Counted from the stretch's first letter, positions 1 to 9,979 are shown. The stretch is 64,000 bases of DNA from Streptococcus ictaluri 707-05 (GCF_000188015.2 NZ_AEUX02000001.1:62001-126000); one strand, 5' to 3'. Translations and numbers: made by a program. Notes: generated by a model from the letters alone, not told the origin.

Positions 1-1930
1 GTAGGTCTCTGGTTTGGACCGTGTCACTCATTTTTAGCTGTTGTTTGGCTGCTTCACTAATGGTTTGAAGTTCTTCTAGGGTTTTGTCATCCGGATTGCT
101 AATTTCAATACCGGTCTGTGTTTGATAGAGGCGTCCACTGTAGTTAGTGTAATCTGGTGTGATGTAGTTGCCAGCACTTCGAAAAGCCACAATCTGTTTG
201 TTATCTGGTGATAGTAAGTCCTGTCCTAATTGAATGAAAGGACTACTATCAATGCCTAAAGCATGTAACAGGGTTGGAGCCGTATCAACTAATCCACCAT
301 AGGTTTCATTGACATAGCCTTTGCCCATCCCTGGGATATGGAGCATATAAGGGACGCGTTGAAGCATGGCATTATTATAGGCAGACCAAGTTTCGGGATC
401 TTTACCTAAAAGAGGCGCTAAATCGGGATTTCGTGAATTGGAAATACCATAGTGGTCCCCATACAAGACAATAATTAAATTGTCATAGAGGCCAGATTTT
501 TTTAAATAGTCAAAAAAGGAAGCAACCGCTGAATCTAAGTAATTAGCTGTCGAGAAATAAGCATTAATGGTTTTGTCATTGGTATCCGCTAAGGGAAAGC
601 CTAACTCATCGCCGCTTAAATGCAGATAAGGATAGTGATGCGATACGGTGATAAATTTGGTGTAAAAGGGTTGTTGTAGGCGCTCTAGGTATTTGATGGC
701 ATCGCCAAACATGACCTTATCATTCAAACCGTATTGGAAGGAATTATCACTAGTTTGCTCTGACATGTAGGCTTGATCAATCCAGTGCTCATAACCAAAT
801 TGCTTATAGACATTGTTTCGGTTCCAAAAAGTTCCTTTGTTACCATGAAAAGCAGCGCTACTATAACCGGCTTTTTCTTTTAAAATATGAGGTAGGGCTT
901 ATTGGGTATTGTCAGCTCCGTACTGCACAAAAAAGGAGCCTTGGTTGAGACCAAATAAAGAGGGCTCCATTAGTGTTTCAGCATCAGAAGATTTTCCTGC
1001 CTTGACTTGGTGAAAAACATTGGAAAAGGCAAAGGTATCCTTTGAATGAAAGAGAGAATTGATAAAAGGAGAGACTTCATGCTCAACCCCATTCACAGGC
1101 AGTTTGTAATCAATCAGAAACTGTTGGAAACTCTCTAAATGTAGAACGATAACGTTTCGGCCTTTAGCAATGCCATATAAATCAGGATTGGGTTTGGCGT
1201 GATGGTCCTTTAGATAGTCTTTAACTAGAGAGATGTCATCAGGGTTGGCCTTGTCACGTACTTTTTTGGTTTTGTAAGTTTGATTGGCATCATGGCTCAT
1301 AAAGGCAGGTAAGCCAAGTCCTCTTACAATATAAGTATTTGAAAAGCCACGACTTAGGAGTTGCGGACGATCAATTTCAGCTAAGAAGAGATTAATCAAA
1401 AATAGTAAAGCAGATAGGCAAGTGACTGCAAAGCTAGCTTTTTTGCTCAGTGATAGGGGGCTAGGAGTTGGGTTCTTCTTTTGCTTACGCCATAAGAGGA
1501 AGAAAAGCAGAAGATCTAAAATGTAAACAAAATCCCAAGGTCTGATCAAATTAACAGCGGCATCGCCAAGACCAGCTGCCACCTTGCTACTAGCAAGCAT
1601 GGTACTGACAGTAATAAAATCAGAAAATTCTCTGAAATAGATGACGTTAGAGATGAGAAGTAAATTGAGTAGGCCGTAGATGAAGAAGCTCAGACCATAA
1701 AACCACTTGCTATTTTTGACATAGAGTGGTAATGCCAGAAGCAAAAGGCTCAAAGGAAGGGGATTGATTAAGGTAAGAAGAAATTGGTAGGGATTGTCCA
1801 AGTCAAGGTTGAAGTCCACTTGATAGGCCCACATGGTCTTAATCCAGTAAGAAAGGGTTAACAGAAGTACAAATCCAAGCCTCGATCGAAGGATTTTGAA
1901 GACAAAGGGCTGATTTAGGTGTTGTTTCAT
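1..1930 (-). pseudogene. LTA synthase-type phosphoglycerol transferase, nonsense-mutated, cut by window edge
   Basis: Sulfatase-fold membrane enzyme of the LtaS family, which transfers glycerol phosphate from phosphatidylglycerol onto lipoteichoic acid outside the membrane. The start at 1930 has a GAGGAC ribosome site. About five membrane segments fill residues 20-180. The extracellular domain follows, with GKSSDAE at the usual nucleophile position (Ser where S. aureus LtaS has Thr). After 343 codons the frame meets TAA at 899-901. The same frame then stays open to base 2 and encodes the rest of the catalytic domain, including FHGN and the metal-site motif GDHYG, so one base change (probably CAA to TAA) is the only lesion visible. 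The C-terminal end lies outside the window. The product would be a membrane stub lacking most of the catalytic domain. A sequencing error is possible but a clean substitution makes it less likely than for the nearby indels. Confidence 0.85.
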
Positions 1931-1934
1931 GTAA

Positions 1935-1996
1935 ATAAGTCCTCTAATTCATAATTAATATAGTAAAAAAGCAATAGTATTGATTATAACACAAAG
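1935..1996 (-). promoter_or_regulatory. Likely promoter and leader of the LTA synthase-type gene
   Basis: On the minus strand there is a TATAAT -10 box (1983-1988) preceded by TGTGT, and GAGGAC lies 9 bases before the ATG. No good -35 box is seen. Confidence 0.45.
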
Positions 1997-2096
1997 CTTG
2001 CTTAAGAAGCCAGTCTAAGCATTTTTGAAATGGTCACTTATCAACGTAAAGCTTTTCTTGGAAAGATTAATAAATCAGAAAACATAATCGAGTGTT

Positions 2097-2125
2097 TTGC
2101 AAGTGTTTTCAATAAATGCTATACT
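2097..2125 (+). promoter_or_regulatory. Promoter of the lipid kinase gene
   Basis: TTGCAA (2097-2102), 17-base spacer, TATACT (2120-2125). The leader to the ATG at 2263 is about 130 bases; I see no other gene in the 1931-2262 gap. Confidence 0.55.
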
Positions 2126-2262
2126 GGTGATAACCAGATGATAAGATAATGGGTTCTCTTTTAATAAAAGCTATTCAAAACTGCTGACCAGACAATGATT
2201 GCTAAGAAACTTTTCTATTGAGTGTCATAGAGGTCTTTTCTACTTATTTTGGGAGGAAGCTA

Positions 2263-3152
2263 ATGAAACAAGTGATGTTAATCGTAAATCCCGCTTCAGG
2301 CGGTGAAAAAGCAAAAGAGTATCAAGAAGCTGCTGAAAAAAGTTAAGCGAGTATTTTGATCACGTCACAACAAAGTTGACCGAAGAAGAAGGGGATGCTA
2401 AAGCCTTTGCGACACAAGCAGCCCAAGAAGGTTATCACAGCGTATTTGCAATGGGTGGTGATGGAACCTTAAACGAGGTTGTCAATGGCTTGGCTAATCA
2501 AGACCAAAGACCAAGATTTGGTTTTTTCCCTCTTGGGACTGTCAATGACTTAGCTAGAGCTCTAGCTATTCCTTTGGATCCATTGCAAGCCATTGATGAG
2601 ATGAAACTTAATAGGACAAGACTTCTCGATATTGGTAAAATCAATGACACTTATTTCACCAATATTGTAGCTATTGGAAATATTCCAGAATCTATCAATA
2701 ATGTCGATGATGACCAAAAAACCCTTTTAGGGCCATTTGCCTATGTACTATCTGGTTTGAAGGATGTCTTATCCAATGAAAGTTACGAGTTTCATATCGT
2801 AAGAGATAATCAAGAAGAGGAGCTCAAAAGCTCATTGCTCTTGATAGGCTTAACGAATTCCATCGGTGGGATGAAGCAAATTACTAATCAAGCAAGAGTT
2901 GATGATGGCTATTTGCATTTGGTTTACACAAAAGATCATCATTTGATGGATATGATTAAATCTTTACCTAGCCTTTTTGCTGACCATTCTCAAACCAATG
3001 ACCAATTAGGGTATTATCGTGTCAAAAAGGTCAAGGTGAGTGTGGCTGGTCCTGTCTTAGGTAGTAATGTGGACGGAGATGAAGGAGATGAGCTGCCTTT
3101 AGAAATTCATGTCTTGCCTCATCATTTGCAAGTTTATACAACACAGTCTTAA
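2263..3152 (+). pseudogene. YegS/DagK-type diacylglycerol (lipid) kinase, frameshifted
   Basis: Cytosolic lipid kinase family that phosphorylates diacylglycerol, recycling the by-product of lipoteichoic acid synthesis. The ATG at 2263 follows a strong GGGAGG site (2251-2256). The first 27 codons carry the family start (LIVNPASGG), then reach TAA at 2344-2346. The rest of the protein is in the next frame: MGGDGTLNEVVNGL, FPLGTVNDLARAL and the C-terminal half to 3152. Adding one A to the run of six A at 2336-2341 restores one 296-codon frame, the normal size for the family. A homopolymer indel can be a real null mutation, slippage-based switching, or a sequencing error. It sits beside a dead gene of the same pathway (LTA synthase-type), which fits a shared loss. 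Confidence 0.85.
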
Positions 3153-3160
3153 ACGAAATT

Positions 3161-3185
3161 GAGAGTCCTTTTAGGGCTCTTTTTT
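3161..3185 (+). terminator. Rho-independent terminator after the lipid kinase gene
   Basis: GAGAGTCCT pairs with AGGGCTCTT around a TTT loop, followed by a T run. Confidence 0.7.
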
Positions 3186-3204
3186 GATGATGACAAACAA
3201 GAGA

Positions 3205-3232
3205 AGTGACTCTAAAAGTCACCACTTTTTTT
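3205..3232 (+). terminator. Second terminator-like hairpin
   Basis: GTGACT (3206-3211) and AGTCAC (3217-3222) form a perfect stem and a run of seven T follows shortly after. It lies 20 bases beyond the first terminator. Confidence 0.5.
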
Positions 3233-3363
3233 GAAAATGGAATGGTTTTTAAAGTCAAAAAGCAACTTTTTTTCAAAAAAGTTCTTAGCTTAGAAAGCTT
3301 GATAGGATTAGGTAGTTAGCGTTTTCGCTTTGTTTAAAGCTGTTAAAAAATCGGCGATAGTTC

Positions 3364-3447
3364 TTGACAGTAAGTGACCACACATGATATGATAATTATG
3401 TTCTGTTTCGGCAGATTCTTTTTTTAAGCAAAAAAGTGACCATACAT
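3364..3447 (+). promoter_or_regulatory. opuA promoter with two repeated candidate operator sites
   Basis: TTGACA (3364-3369), 18-base spacer, extended -10 TGATATGAT (TATGAT 3388-3393). A 14-base sequence, AAGTGACCAYACAT, occurs twice in direct orientation: 3372-3385, inside the promoter spacer, and 3434-3447, just after the expected start of transcription. The two copies differ at one base and are 62 bases apart. The layout suits a repressor that binds both sites. In streptococci and lactococci the homologous betaine transporter is repressed by BusR in response to c-di-AMP; assigning BusR here is inference. Confidence 0.55.
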
Positions 3448-3525
3448 TTATAGATATTGTAGCGCCACTTAATAAATAAAACGGAATGTAAAATCAACGA
3501 TTTAAACGATTTAGGAGAGGAAAGA

Positions 3526-4722
3526 ATGGAAAATATTTTAGAAGTCAAACATTTGAGTAAAATCTTTGGCAAGAGGCAAAAAACAGCTCTTGAAATGGTT
3601 AAGGCCGGCAAGAGTAAGAGTGAGATTTTCAAAAAGACAGGTGCCACCGTGGGTGTCTATGATGCTAGCTTTGAAGTCAAACAAGGTGAGATCTTTGTTA
3701 TTATGGGACTTTCTGGAAGTGGTAAGTCTACTTTGGTTCGTATGTTGAACCGCTTGATTGAACCTTCAACAGGCTCTATTCTCATTGATGGTAAGGACAT
3801 TTCGAAAATGTCAGTTGATGATTTAAGAGAAGTACGACGTCATGATATCAACATGGTTTTCCAGAGTTTTGCCCTCTTTCCTCATAAGACCATTTTAGAA
3901 AATACAGAATTTGGCTTAGAGTTACGTGGTGTTCCTAAAGAAGAACGTCAGGAAATTGCTGAACGAGCTCTTGATAATTCAGGACTGTTAGACTTTAAAG
4001 ACCAGTATCCAGACCAATTGTCAGGAGGGATGCAACAGCGTGTTGGCCTTGCCAGAGCGCTAGCCAATAGTCCTAAAATTCTTTTAATGGACGAAGCTTT
4101 CTCGGCCCTAGACCCGCTTATTCGCCGTGAGATGCAAGATGAATTGCTTGATTTGCAAGATAGCATGAAGCAAACCATTATCTTTATCAGTCATGATTTG
4201 AATGAGGCCTTGCGTATTGGTGACCGTATTGCTCTGATGAAAGACGGTCAGATTATGCAAATTGGTACTGGTGAAGAAATCTTAACCAACCCAGCTAATG
4301 ATTTTGTCCGTGAATTCGTTGAGGACGTAGACCGTTCTAAAGTCTTAACGGCTCAAAATATTATGATTAAACCTATTACAACGACTGTTGAATTAGACGG
4401 TCCTCAAGTGGCTTTAAATCGTATGCACAATGAAGAGGTTTCCATGTTAATGGCGACCAATCGCCGTCGTCAATTAGTGGGTAGTTTAACGGCTGATGCG
4501 GCTATTGAAGCTCGCAAAAAAGGCCTTCCTCTGACAGATGTTATTGATCGTGACGTCAGAATAGTATCAAAAGATACCGTTATTACCGATATTATGCCTT
4601 TGATTTATGACTCGTCTGCACCAATTGCGGTTACTGATGATGACAACCGACTTTTAGGTGTTGTTATTCGAGGTCGTGTCATTGAAGCACTGGCTAACAT
4701 TTCAGATGAAGATCTTAATTAG
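3526..4722 (+). CDS. opuAA: Glycine betaine/proline ABC transporter, ATP-binding subunit with CBS domains
   Basis: ATPase of the osmoprotectant importer OpuA/BusA. At 398 residues it has the family length. The ABC domain spans residues 1-260: Walker [11 protein letters not shown]-loop FQSFALFPH, signature LSGGMQQR, Walker [14 protein letters not shown]-loop ISHD. A pair of CBS domains occupies about 270-390; in this family they sense ionic strength or c-di-AMP. The start at 3526 has AGGAGAGG just upstream. It forms an operon with opuABC, 17 bases downstream, and is driven by the promoter at 3364. Confidence 0.95.
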   Translation: MENILEVKHLSKIFGKRQKTALEMVKAGKSKSEIFKKTGATVGVYDASFEVKQGEIFVIMGLSGSGKSTLVRMLNRLIEPSTGSILIDGKDISKMSVDDLREVRRHDINMVFQSFALFPHKTILENTEFGLELRGVPKEERQEIAERALDNSGLLDFKDQYPDQLSGGMQQRVGLARALANSPKILLMDEAFSALDPLIRREMQDELLDLQDSMKQTIIFISHDLNEALRIGDRIALMKDGQIMQIGTGEEILTNPANDFVREFVEDVDRSKVLTAQNIMIKPITTTVELDGPQVALNRMHNEEVSMLMATNRRRQLVGSLTADAAIEARKKGLPLTDVIDRDVRIVSKDTVITDIMPLIYDSSAPIAVTDDDNRLLGVVIRGRVIEALANISDEDLN

Positions 4723-4739
4723 AATGGAGAAAAGACATT

Positions 4740-6467
4740 TTGGAACATTTATTACAACATAAATTGCCAGTTGCTCAACTGGTTGAAACCTTTACGGAAT
4801 GGCTGACCAAAACCTTCTCAGGTCTCTTTGACTTGATGCAACAAGTAGGTAGCTTTCTTATGGACTGGGTAACCAATACCCTTTTGTTTATCCATCCCTT
4901 ACTTTTTATTGCCTTAGTGACCCTTGCCATGTTCTTTTTGGCTAAGAAGAAATGGCCATTACCAACCTTTACCCTTTTAGGACTACTTTTCATTTATAAT
5001 CAGGGTCTATGGGAACAGTTGATTAATACCTTTACCCTAGTCTTGGTAGCCAGTTTGATTTCCATTCTAATTGGTATCCCTCTTGGTATTTGGATGGCTA
5101 AAAAAGCGACTGTGCGTCAAGTGGTTAATCCCATTTTGGACTTTATGCAAACCATGCCAGCCTTCGTCTACTTAATTCCAGCCGTTGCCTTCTTTGGTAT
5201 TGGTATGGTACCGGGTGTCTTTGCCTCAGTGATCTTTGCTTTGCCACCAACGGTTCGTTTCACTAATTTAGCCATTCGTGATATTCCTACAGAATTAGTC
5301 GAAGCTTCAGATGCTTTTGGATCAACAGCTAAGCAAAAGCTATTTAAGGTAGAGTTACCTTTAGCTAAAAATACTATTATGGCTGGTGTTAACCAAACCA
5401 TGATGCTAGCCCTATCTATGGTGGTAACTGGATCTATGATCGGAGCCCCTGGTTTAGGTCGTGAAGTCTTATCAGCTTTACAACATGCTGATATCGGAAG
5501 TGGTTTTGTTAGTGGTTTAGCCCTTGTTATTTTAGCTATTATTCTAGATAGAATGACTCAACTCTTTAACAGCAAACCACAAGACAAGTCAAAAGCAGGA
5601 AAAACCAACAAATGGATTGGAATTGCTGCCCTTGCTATTTTCCTTTTCTCAGCTATTGGACGTTCTGTTGTCATGATGACCTCAGGTTCAGCTGAAAAAG
5701 GGCAGAAGGTAAGAATTGCCTATGTCCAGTGGGATTCAGAAGTAGCTTCTACGAATGTTATCGCTGAAGCCTTGAAAAAAGAAGGTTATCAAGTTGAGTT
5801 AACGCCTCTTGATAATGCTGTCATGTGGCAGACCGTTGCCAATGGTAATGCAGACTTCTCTACTAGTGCTTGGTTACCAGTCACTCACGGGCAACAATAC
5901 AAAAAATACCAAAAAGATTTAGATGATCTAGGGCCAAACCTTAAAGGAACCAAGCTAGGATTAGCTGTTCCAACTTATATGACTGATGTTAATAGTATTG
6001 CTGATTTATCAGATCAAGCTAGCCAAAAAGTAACTGGTATTGAGCCAGGAGCTGGTATCATGAATGCTGCTAAAAATGCTTTGAAAGATTATGATAACCT
6101 ATCAAGTTGGGAGCTTGTATCAGCATCAACAGGAGCTATGACAACATCCCTAGACCAGTCTATTAAGAAAAAAGAGCCTATTGTCGTCACCGCTTGGTCG
6201 CCACACTGGATGTTTGCCAAGTATGATTTGAAATACCTAAAAGATCCAAAAGGAAGCTTTGGTTCAGAAGAAAATATCAATACCATTGCTCGTAAAGGGC
6301 TGAAAAAAGATATGCCAACCGTCTATAAAATCATCGATCGATTCCATTGGTCTCAAAAAGACATGGAAGCAGTCATGTTAGATATTAATAAGGGCATGAG
6401 CCCAGAAGCAGCGGCTAAAAAATGGGTTGATGCCAATACGGATAAAGTTTCTAAATGGATGAAATAG
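4740..6467 (+). CDS. opuABC: Glycine betaine ABC transporter, fused permease and substrate-binding protein
   Basis: Membrane permease (about residues 40-320, with the DALGS-like EASDAFGSTAKQKLFKVELP coupling segment) fused to an extracellular betaine-binding domain (about residues 325-575, starting KVRIAYVQWDSE). The fused layout is typical of OpuA/BusAB in lactic acid bacteria. The gene starts at TTG 4740, as GGAG at 4726-4729 lies at a suitable distance and no ATG is better placed. The binding domain holds Trp residues in WQTVANG, SAWLPVTHG and WSPHWMFAKYDL, consistent with an aromatic cage for quaternary ammonium compounds. The protein of 575 residues appears intact. Confidence 0.95.
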   Translation: MEHLLQHKLPVAQLVETFTEWLTKTFSGLFDLMQQVGSFLMDWVTNTLLFIHPLLFIALVTLAMFFLAKKKWPLPTFTLLGLLFIYNQGLWEQLINTFTLVLVASLISILIGIPLGIWMAKKATVRQVVNPILDFMQTMPAFVYLIPAVAFFGIGMVPGVFASVIFALPPTVRFTNLAIRDIPTELVEASDAFGSTAKQKLFKVELPLAKNTIMAGVNQTMMLALSMVVTGSMIGAPGLGREVLSALQHADIGSGFVSGLALVILAIILDRMTQLFNSKPQDKSKAGKTNKWIGIAALAIFLFSAIGRSVVMMTSGSAEKGQKVRIAYVQWDSEVASTNVIAEALKKEGYQVELTPLDNAVMWQTVANGNADFSTSAWLPVTHGQQYKKYQKDLDDLGPNLKGTKLGLAVPTYMTDVNSIADLSDQASQKVTGIEPGAGIMNAAKNALKDYDNLSSWELVSASTGAMTTSLDQSIKKKEPIVVTAWSPHWMFAKYDLKYLKDPKGSFGSEENINTIARKGLKKDMPTVYKIIDRFHWSQKDMEAVMLDINKGMSPEAAAKKWVDANTDKVSKWMK

Positions 6468-6487
6468 CATTTAGTTAATATTAAATT

Positions 6488-6522
6488 AAAAAAGAAGAGA
6501 CTTGTATTTTCTCTTCTTTTTT
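6488..6522 (+). terminator. Terminator of the opuA operon
   Basis: AAAAAAGAAGAGA pairs with TCTCTTCTTTTTT around an 8-10 base loop. Confidence 0.8.
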
Positions 6523-6617
6523 GTTTATTTTTTGGCAGAAAATCTTGAGAATGTCTGGTTTAAATGGGTTTTAAAATGACAAAACAATAAAAATATGAAA
6601 AATAGTCAAAAAATACC

Positions 6618-6784
6618 TTGTCAAAGAAAATAAAAAAAGTATAATAAAATTATAAGTTAATTAACAATAACTTAACAAAGCTAATGAAAAGATAATTTAA
6701 AAAAGTTGCTTTGTTTCTTTTTTAAGAAAAAAGTTTACTGACCTATTGCCCCTTCACTTGGAGCTTGTGAGACAAGCAAGCTCC
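6618..6784 (+). promoter_or_regulatory. Promoter and structured leader of the small secreted-protein gene
   Basis: TTGTCA (6618-6623), 16-base spacer, TATAAT (6640-6645). The transcript would carry a leader of about 160 bases, AT-rich, with a hairpin GGAGCTTG/CAAGCTCC (6760-6767 with 6777-6784) about 15 bases before the AAAGGAG ribosome site. This accounts for the 344-base gap 6468-6811 together with the opuA terminator. Confidence 0.55.
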
Positions 6785-6811
6785 CCTGCTCAATCAAAAA
6801 GGAGAAACCTA

Positions 6812-7215
6812 ATGAAAAAGAAACTAATCGTATCCCTAGCCACAGCTGCAGCAGCCCTTATGATGGCTGTGCCATCGGTGCACAAGCAGAAGCTACACCA
6901 GCTAAGATTTTTACAGCATTTTTAAAATCTAAAGTTGAGTATCAAAAATACACCGTTCATCGTGACACTTATTATCTCATTCCTCAAAGTATCATGAGTA
7001 ATTTTGATCAGAAAATCCAATACTATAGCTTTGATGATATCTCAATCACTCATCAATTCTACAGCTTATGGCCTGAATTTAAAGATGATGCCTTTAAAGA
7101 AAAATTAGAAGAAGCACTTGAAACAGGCAATTACGGCCAAAAACTTAAAGTTAATTCCGATTTAACGATGGAACAATTTCATGCTCGAATGATAGATTTC
7201 TATAATGTTAAATAA
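6812..7215 (+). pseudogene. Small secreted protein, frameshifted in the signal peptide
   Basis: I do not recognise the family. The ATG at 6812 follows AAAAAGGAGAAAC and opens a classical signal peptide (MKKKLIVSLATAAAALMMAV). The frame then fails: it runs into TAA at 6923-6925. Inserting one G near 6871 joins it to the frame that encodes the signal-peptide end AIGAQAEA and a mature part of roughly 100 residues, ending at 7215, for a total of 134 codons. The mature part has no Cys and is rich in charged and aromatic residues (YYSFDDISITHQFYSLWPEF). It has its own promoter and terminator, so it was a single-gene unit. The lesion would abolish secretion. A sequencing error cannot be excluded. 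Confidence 0.75.
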
Positions 7216-7241
7216 ACAACTTTCGGTAATTTTTTCTAATG

Positions 7242-7274
7242 AAACTGTTCTCGTTTGAGAGCAGTTTTTCTTTT
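7242..7274 (+). terminator. Terminator after the small secreted-protein gene
   Basis: AAACTGTTCTC pairs with GAGAGCAGTTT around a 4-base loop, followed by a T-rich tract. Confidence 0.7.
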
Positions 7275-7336
7275 ATCCTTATGAGAAAGGGAGGCTTAGA
7301 AGCTTCTTCTATCAAGACTTGTGATATAATAAGGCT

Positions 7337-9979
7337 ATGGAAAACAAGAATAAATTACTATTAATTGATGGCTCATCGGTAGCCTTTCGTGCCTTTTTTG
7401 CTCTTTACAATCAAATTGACCGTTTTAAAAATCACAATGGTCTTCACACCAATGCTATTTATGGCTTTCACTTGATGCTTGATCATATGATGAAGCGTGT
7501 CCATCCTACACATGTTTTGGTGGCTTTTGATGCGGGGAAAACCACTTTTAGGACAGAGATGTTTGCCGATTATAAGGCAGGCCGTGCTAAGACACCTGAT
7601 GAGTTTCGGGAGCAGTTTCCTTATATTCGTGAGATGCTAACAGCGTTAGGGATTGCTTATTATGATTTGGAAAACTATGAAGCTGATGACATCATCGGGA
7701 CGCTTGATAAAATGGCAGAGCGTACTGAGGTTCCTTTTGATGTGACTATTGTCAGTGGGGATAAGGATTTAATTCAGCTTACAGATGCTAATACAGTAGT
7801 TGAAATTTCCAAAAAAGGGGTAGCAGAATTTGAAGAATTCACCCCAGCTTATTTAATGGAAAAAATGGGGCTGACACCTGATCAATTTATTGACTTAAAA
7901 GCTTTGATGGGCGATAAGTCGGATAATATTCCAGGTGTTACAAAGATTGGCGAAAAAACAGGTCTCAAACTCTTACACGAGTATGGTAGTTTAGAAGGAA
8001 TCTATGCCAACATTGATGGCTTTAAAGCCTCTAAGATGAAAGAAAACCTCATCAATGACAAGGAAAAAGCTTTCTTGTCTAAAGAATTGGCGACCATAAA
8101 TACCAGCTCGCCTATAACCATTGGACTGGATGATATTTCTTATACAGGACCTGATTTAGCCCTCTTGTCTCAATTTTATGATGAGATGGACTTTAAACAG
8201 TTAAAGCAAGCCTTATCCAGTCAGTTGCCTCAAGAAGAAGTAGCTACTATTGCTTATCAAGAGGTGAGCAGTCTTAGTAGGGAGCTTTTTTCTGATGATG
8301 ATGTCTTTTACTTTGAGGTCTTAAATGATAACTATCATAGAGATCGTATGATTGCCTTTGCCTGGGGCAATCAAGAGGCTATCTATGCGAGTGATGATAT
8401 AAGTCTTTTGTCCCAAGATCTCTTCAAAGAGATTTTGGCTAAGCCTATGGCTACTTATGATTTTAAACGCAGCAAAGTGTTATTAAGCCATTTAGACATT
8501 GATATCCCAGCTCCTGCCTATGATGCGAGACTAGCTAACTATCTCTTATCCAATGTTGAAGACAATCAAATGACCACTATTGCGCGATTGTTTACTAAGA
8601 TTCCATTGGAATCAGATGAAGTCGTCTATGGTAAAGGGGTCAAGCGTGCGGTTCCAGAGAAGGATATTCTACTAGGGCATTTGGCGCGTAAAGTCAAGGT
8701 GCTTTTGGATAGTAAACCGCTCGTCTTAGATAAACTGGTTGAACATGATCAAAAAGACCTTTATCAAGCTATTGAATTACCTTTGGCTAATGTCTTAGCT
8801 AAGATGGAAATTCAGGGGATTACAGTTAACAGAGCCAGTTTAACGGAAATGGCCCTTCAAAACCAAATTGTTATTGAAGAGCTGACACAGACTATCTATG
8901 AGATGGCTGGTGAGACCTTTAATATTAATTCACCTAAGCAACTAGGAGTCATTTTATTTGACAAGATGGGGCTGCCGCTTGAGATGACCAAAAAGACTAA
9001 AACAGGCTATTCAACAGCAGTGGATGTTTTAGAGCGATTAGCACCCATTGCTCCTATTGTGGCTAAGATTTTGGACTATCGTCAAATCACTAAACTCCAG
9101 TCGACCTATGTCATTGGTTTACAAGATTATATTATGTCAGATGGCAAAATTCATACCCGTTACGTGCAAGATTTGACCCAAACAGGACGTCTGTCCAGTG
9201 TAGACCCTAACTTGCAAAATATTCCGATTCGCCTCGAGCAAGGTCGCTTGATTCGTAAAGCCTTTACCCCGTCTCAAGCCGATTCCCTTTTGTTAAGTTC
9301 GGATTATTCTCAAATTGAGTTACGGGTCTTAGCTCATATTTCGGGTGACGAGCACTTGATTGCTGCGTTTAAAGAAGGAGCTGATATTCATACGGCGACG
9401 GCTATGCGTGTCTTTGGAATTGAAAAGCCAGAAGATGTTACAGCTAATGATCGCCGAAATGCTAAGGCTGTTAACTTTGGTATTGTCTATGGGATTTCGG
9501 ACTTCGGTCTCTCTAACAATCTAGGGATTAGTCGAAAACAAGCGAAACAGTATATTGATACTTATTTCGAACGCTACCCAGGCATCAAGGACTATATGGA
9601 AAGAGTGGTACGAGAAGCAAAAGATAAGGGCTATGTGGAGACGCTCTTCAAGCGCCGTCGTGAATTACCAGACATCAACTCGCGTAATTTCAATCTCAGG
9701 TCCTTTGCGGAACGCACAGCCATTAATTCCCCTATCCAAGGAAGTGCTGCAGATATCCTTAAGATTGCCATGATTAACTTAGATCAGGCCTTGCAAGATG
9801 GTCAATTTGAAGCCAAAATGCTACTACAAGTACATGACGAAATTGTCTTAGAAGTTCCTGAACAAGAACTACAAGCTGTTAAGAAATTGGTCAAGGAAAC
9901 CATGGAATCGGCAGTTAGCCTAGCAGTGCCTTTACAGGCAGACGAAAATACTGGTCAAAGTTGGTATGAAGCAAAATAA
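7337..9979 (+). CDS. polA: DNA polymerase I
   Basis: Replication and repair polymerase that removes RNA primers and fills gaps. The protein of 880 residues has the family length. The 5'-3' exonuclease domain (residues 1-290) has LLIDGSSVAFRAF, NYEADDIIGTL and LMGDKSDNIPGV. The middle 3'-5' exonuclease-like domain (about 300-470) lacks obvious Asp/Glu catalytic motifs, as in other Gram-positive PolA. The polymerase domain carries motif A (SSDYSQIELRVLAH), motif B (RRNAKAVNFGIVYG) and motif C (VHDEIVLE). The ATG at 7337 sits only about 10 bases after a TATAAT box (7325-7330), with a weak AAGG ribosome site, so the leader is very short. Confidence 0.97.
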   Translation: MENKNKLLLIDGSSVAFRAFFALYNQIDRFKNHNGLHTNAIYGFHLMLDHMMKRVHPTHVLVAFDAGKTTFRTEMFADYKAGRAKTPDEFREQFPYIREMLTALGIAYYDLENYEADDIIGTLDKMAERTEVPFDVTIVSGDKDLIQLTDANTVVEISKKGVAEFEEFTPAYLMEKMGLTPDQFIDLKALMGDKSDNIPGVTKIGEKTGLKLLHEYGSLEGIYANIDGFKASKMKENLINDKEKAFLSKELATINTSSPITIGLDDISYTGPDLALLSQFYDEMDFKQLKQALSSQLPQEEVATIAYQEVSSLSRELFSDDDVFYFEVLNDNYHRDRMIAFAWGNQEAIYASDDISLLSQDLFKEILAKPMATYDFKRSKVLLSHLDIDIPAPAYDARLANYLLSNVEDNQMTTIARLFTKIPLESDEVVYGKGVKRAVPEKDILLGHLARKVKVLLDSKPLVLDKLVEHDQKDLYQAIELPLANVLAKMEIQGITVNRASLTEMALQNQIVIEELTQTIYEMAGETFNINSPKQLGVILFDKMGLPLEMTKKTKTGYSTAVDVLERLAPIAPIVAKILDYRQITKLQSTYVIGLQDYIMSDGKIHTRYVQDLTQTGRLSSVDPNLQNIPIRLEQGRLIRKAFTPSQADSLLLSSDYSQIELRVLAHISGDEHLIAAFKEGADIHTATAMRVFGIEKPEDVTANDRRNAKAVNFGIVYGISDFGLSNNLGISRKQAKQYIDTYFERYPGIKDYMERVVREAKDKGYVETLFKRRRELPDINSRNFNLRSFAERTAINSPIQGSAADILKIAMINLDQALQDGQFEAKMLLQVHDEIVLEVPEQELQAVKKLVKETMESAVSLAVPLQADENTGQSWYEAK

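Noticed and set aside
2336..2341. Programmed frameshifting to rescue the lipid kinase.
   Set aside because: A run of six A could slip, but no stimulatory structure or stop arrangement as in known cases is visible, and the enzyme family is not known to use it.
3031..3276. Several frames opposite or inside core genes, for example 3031-3276, 16108-16422 and 33182-33622.
   Set aside because: They overlap well-supported genes, lack ribosome sites and have no protein-like sequence.
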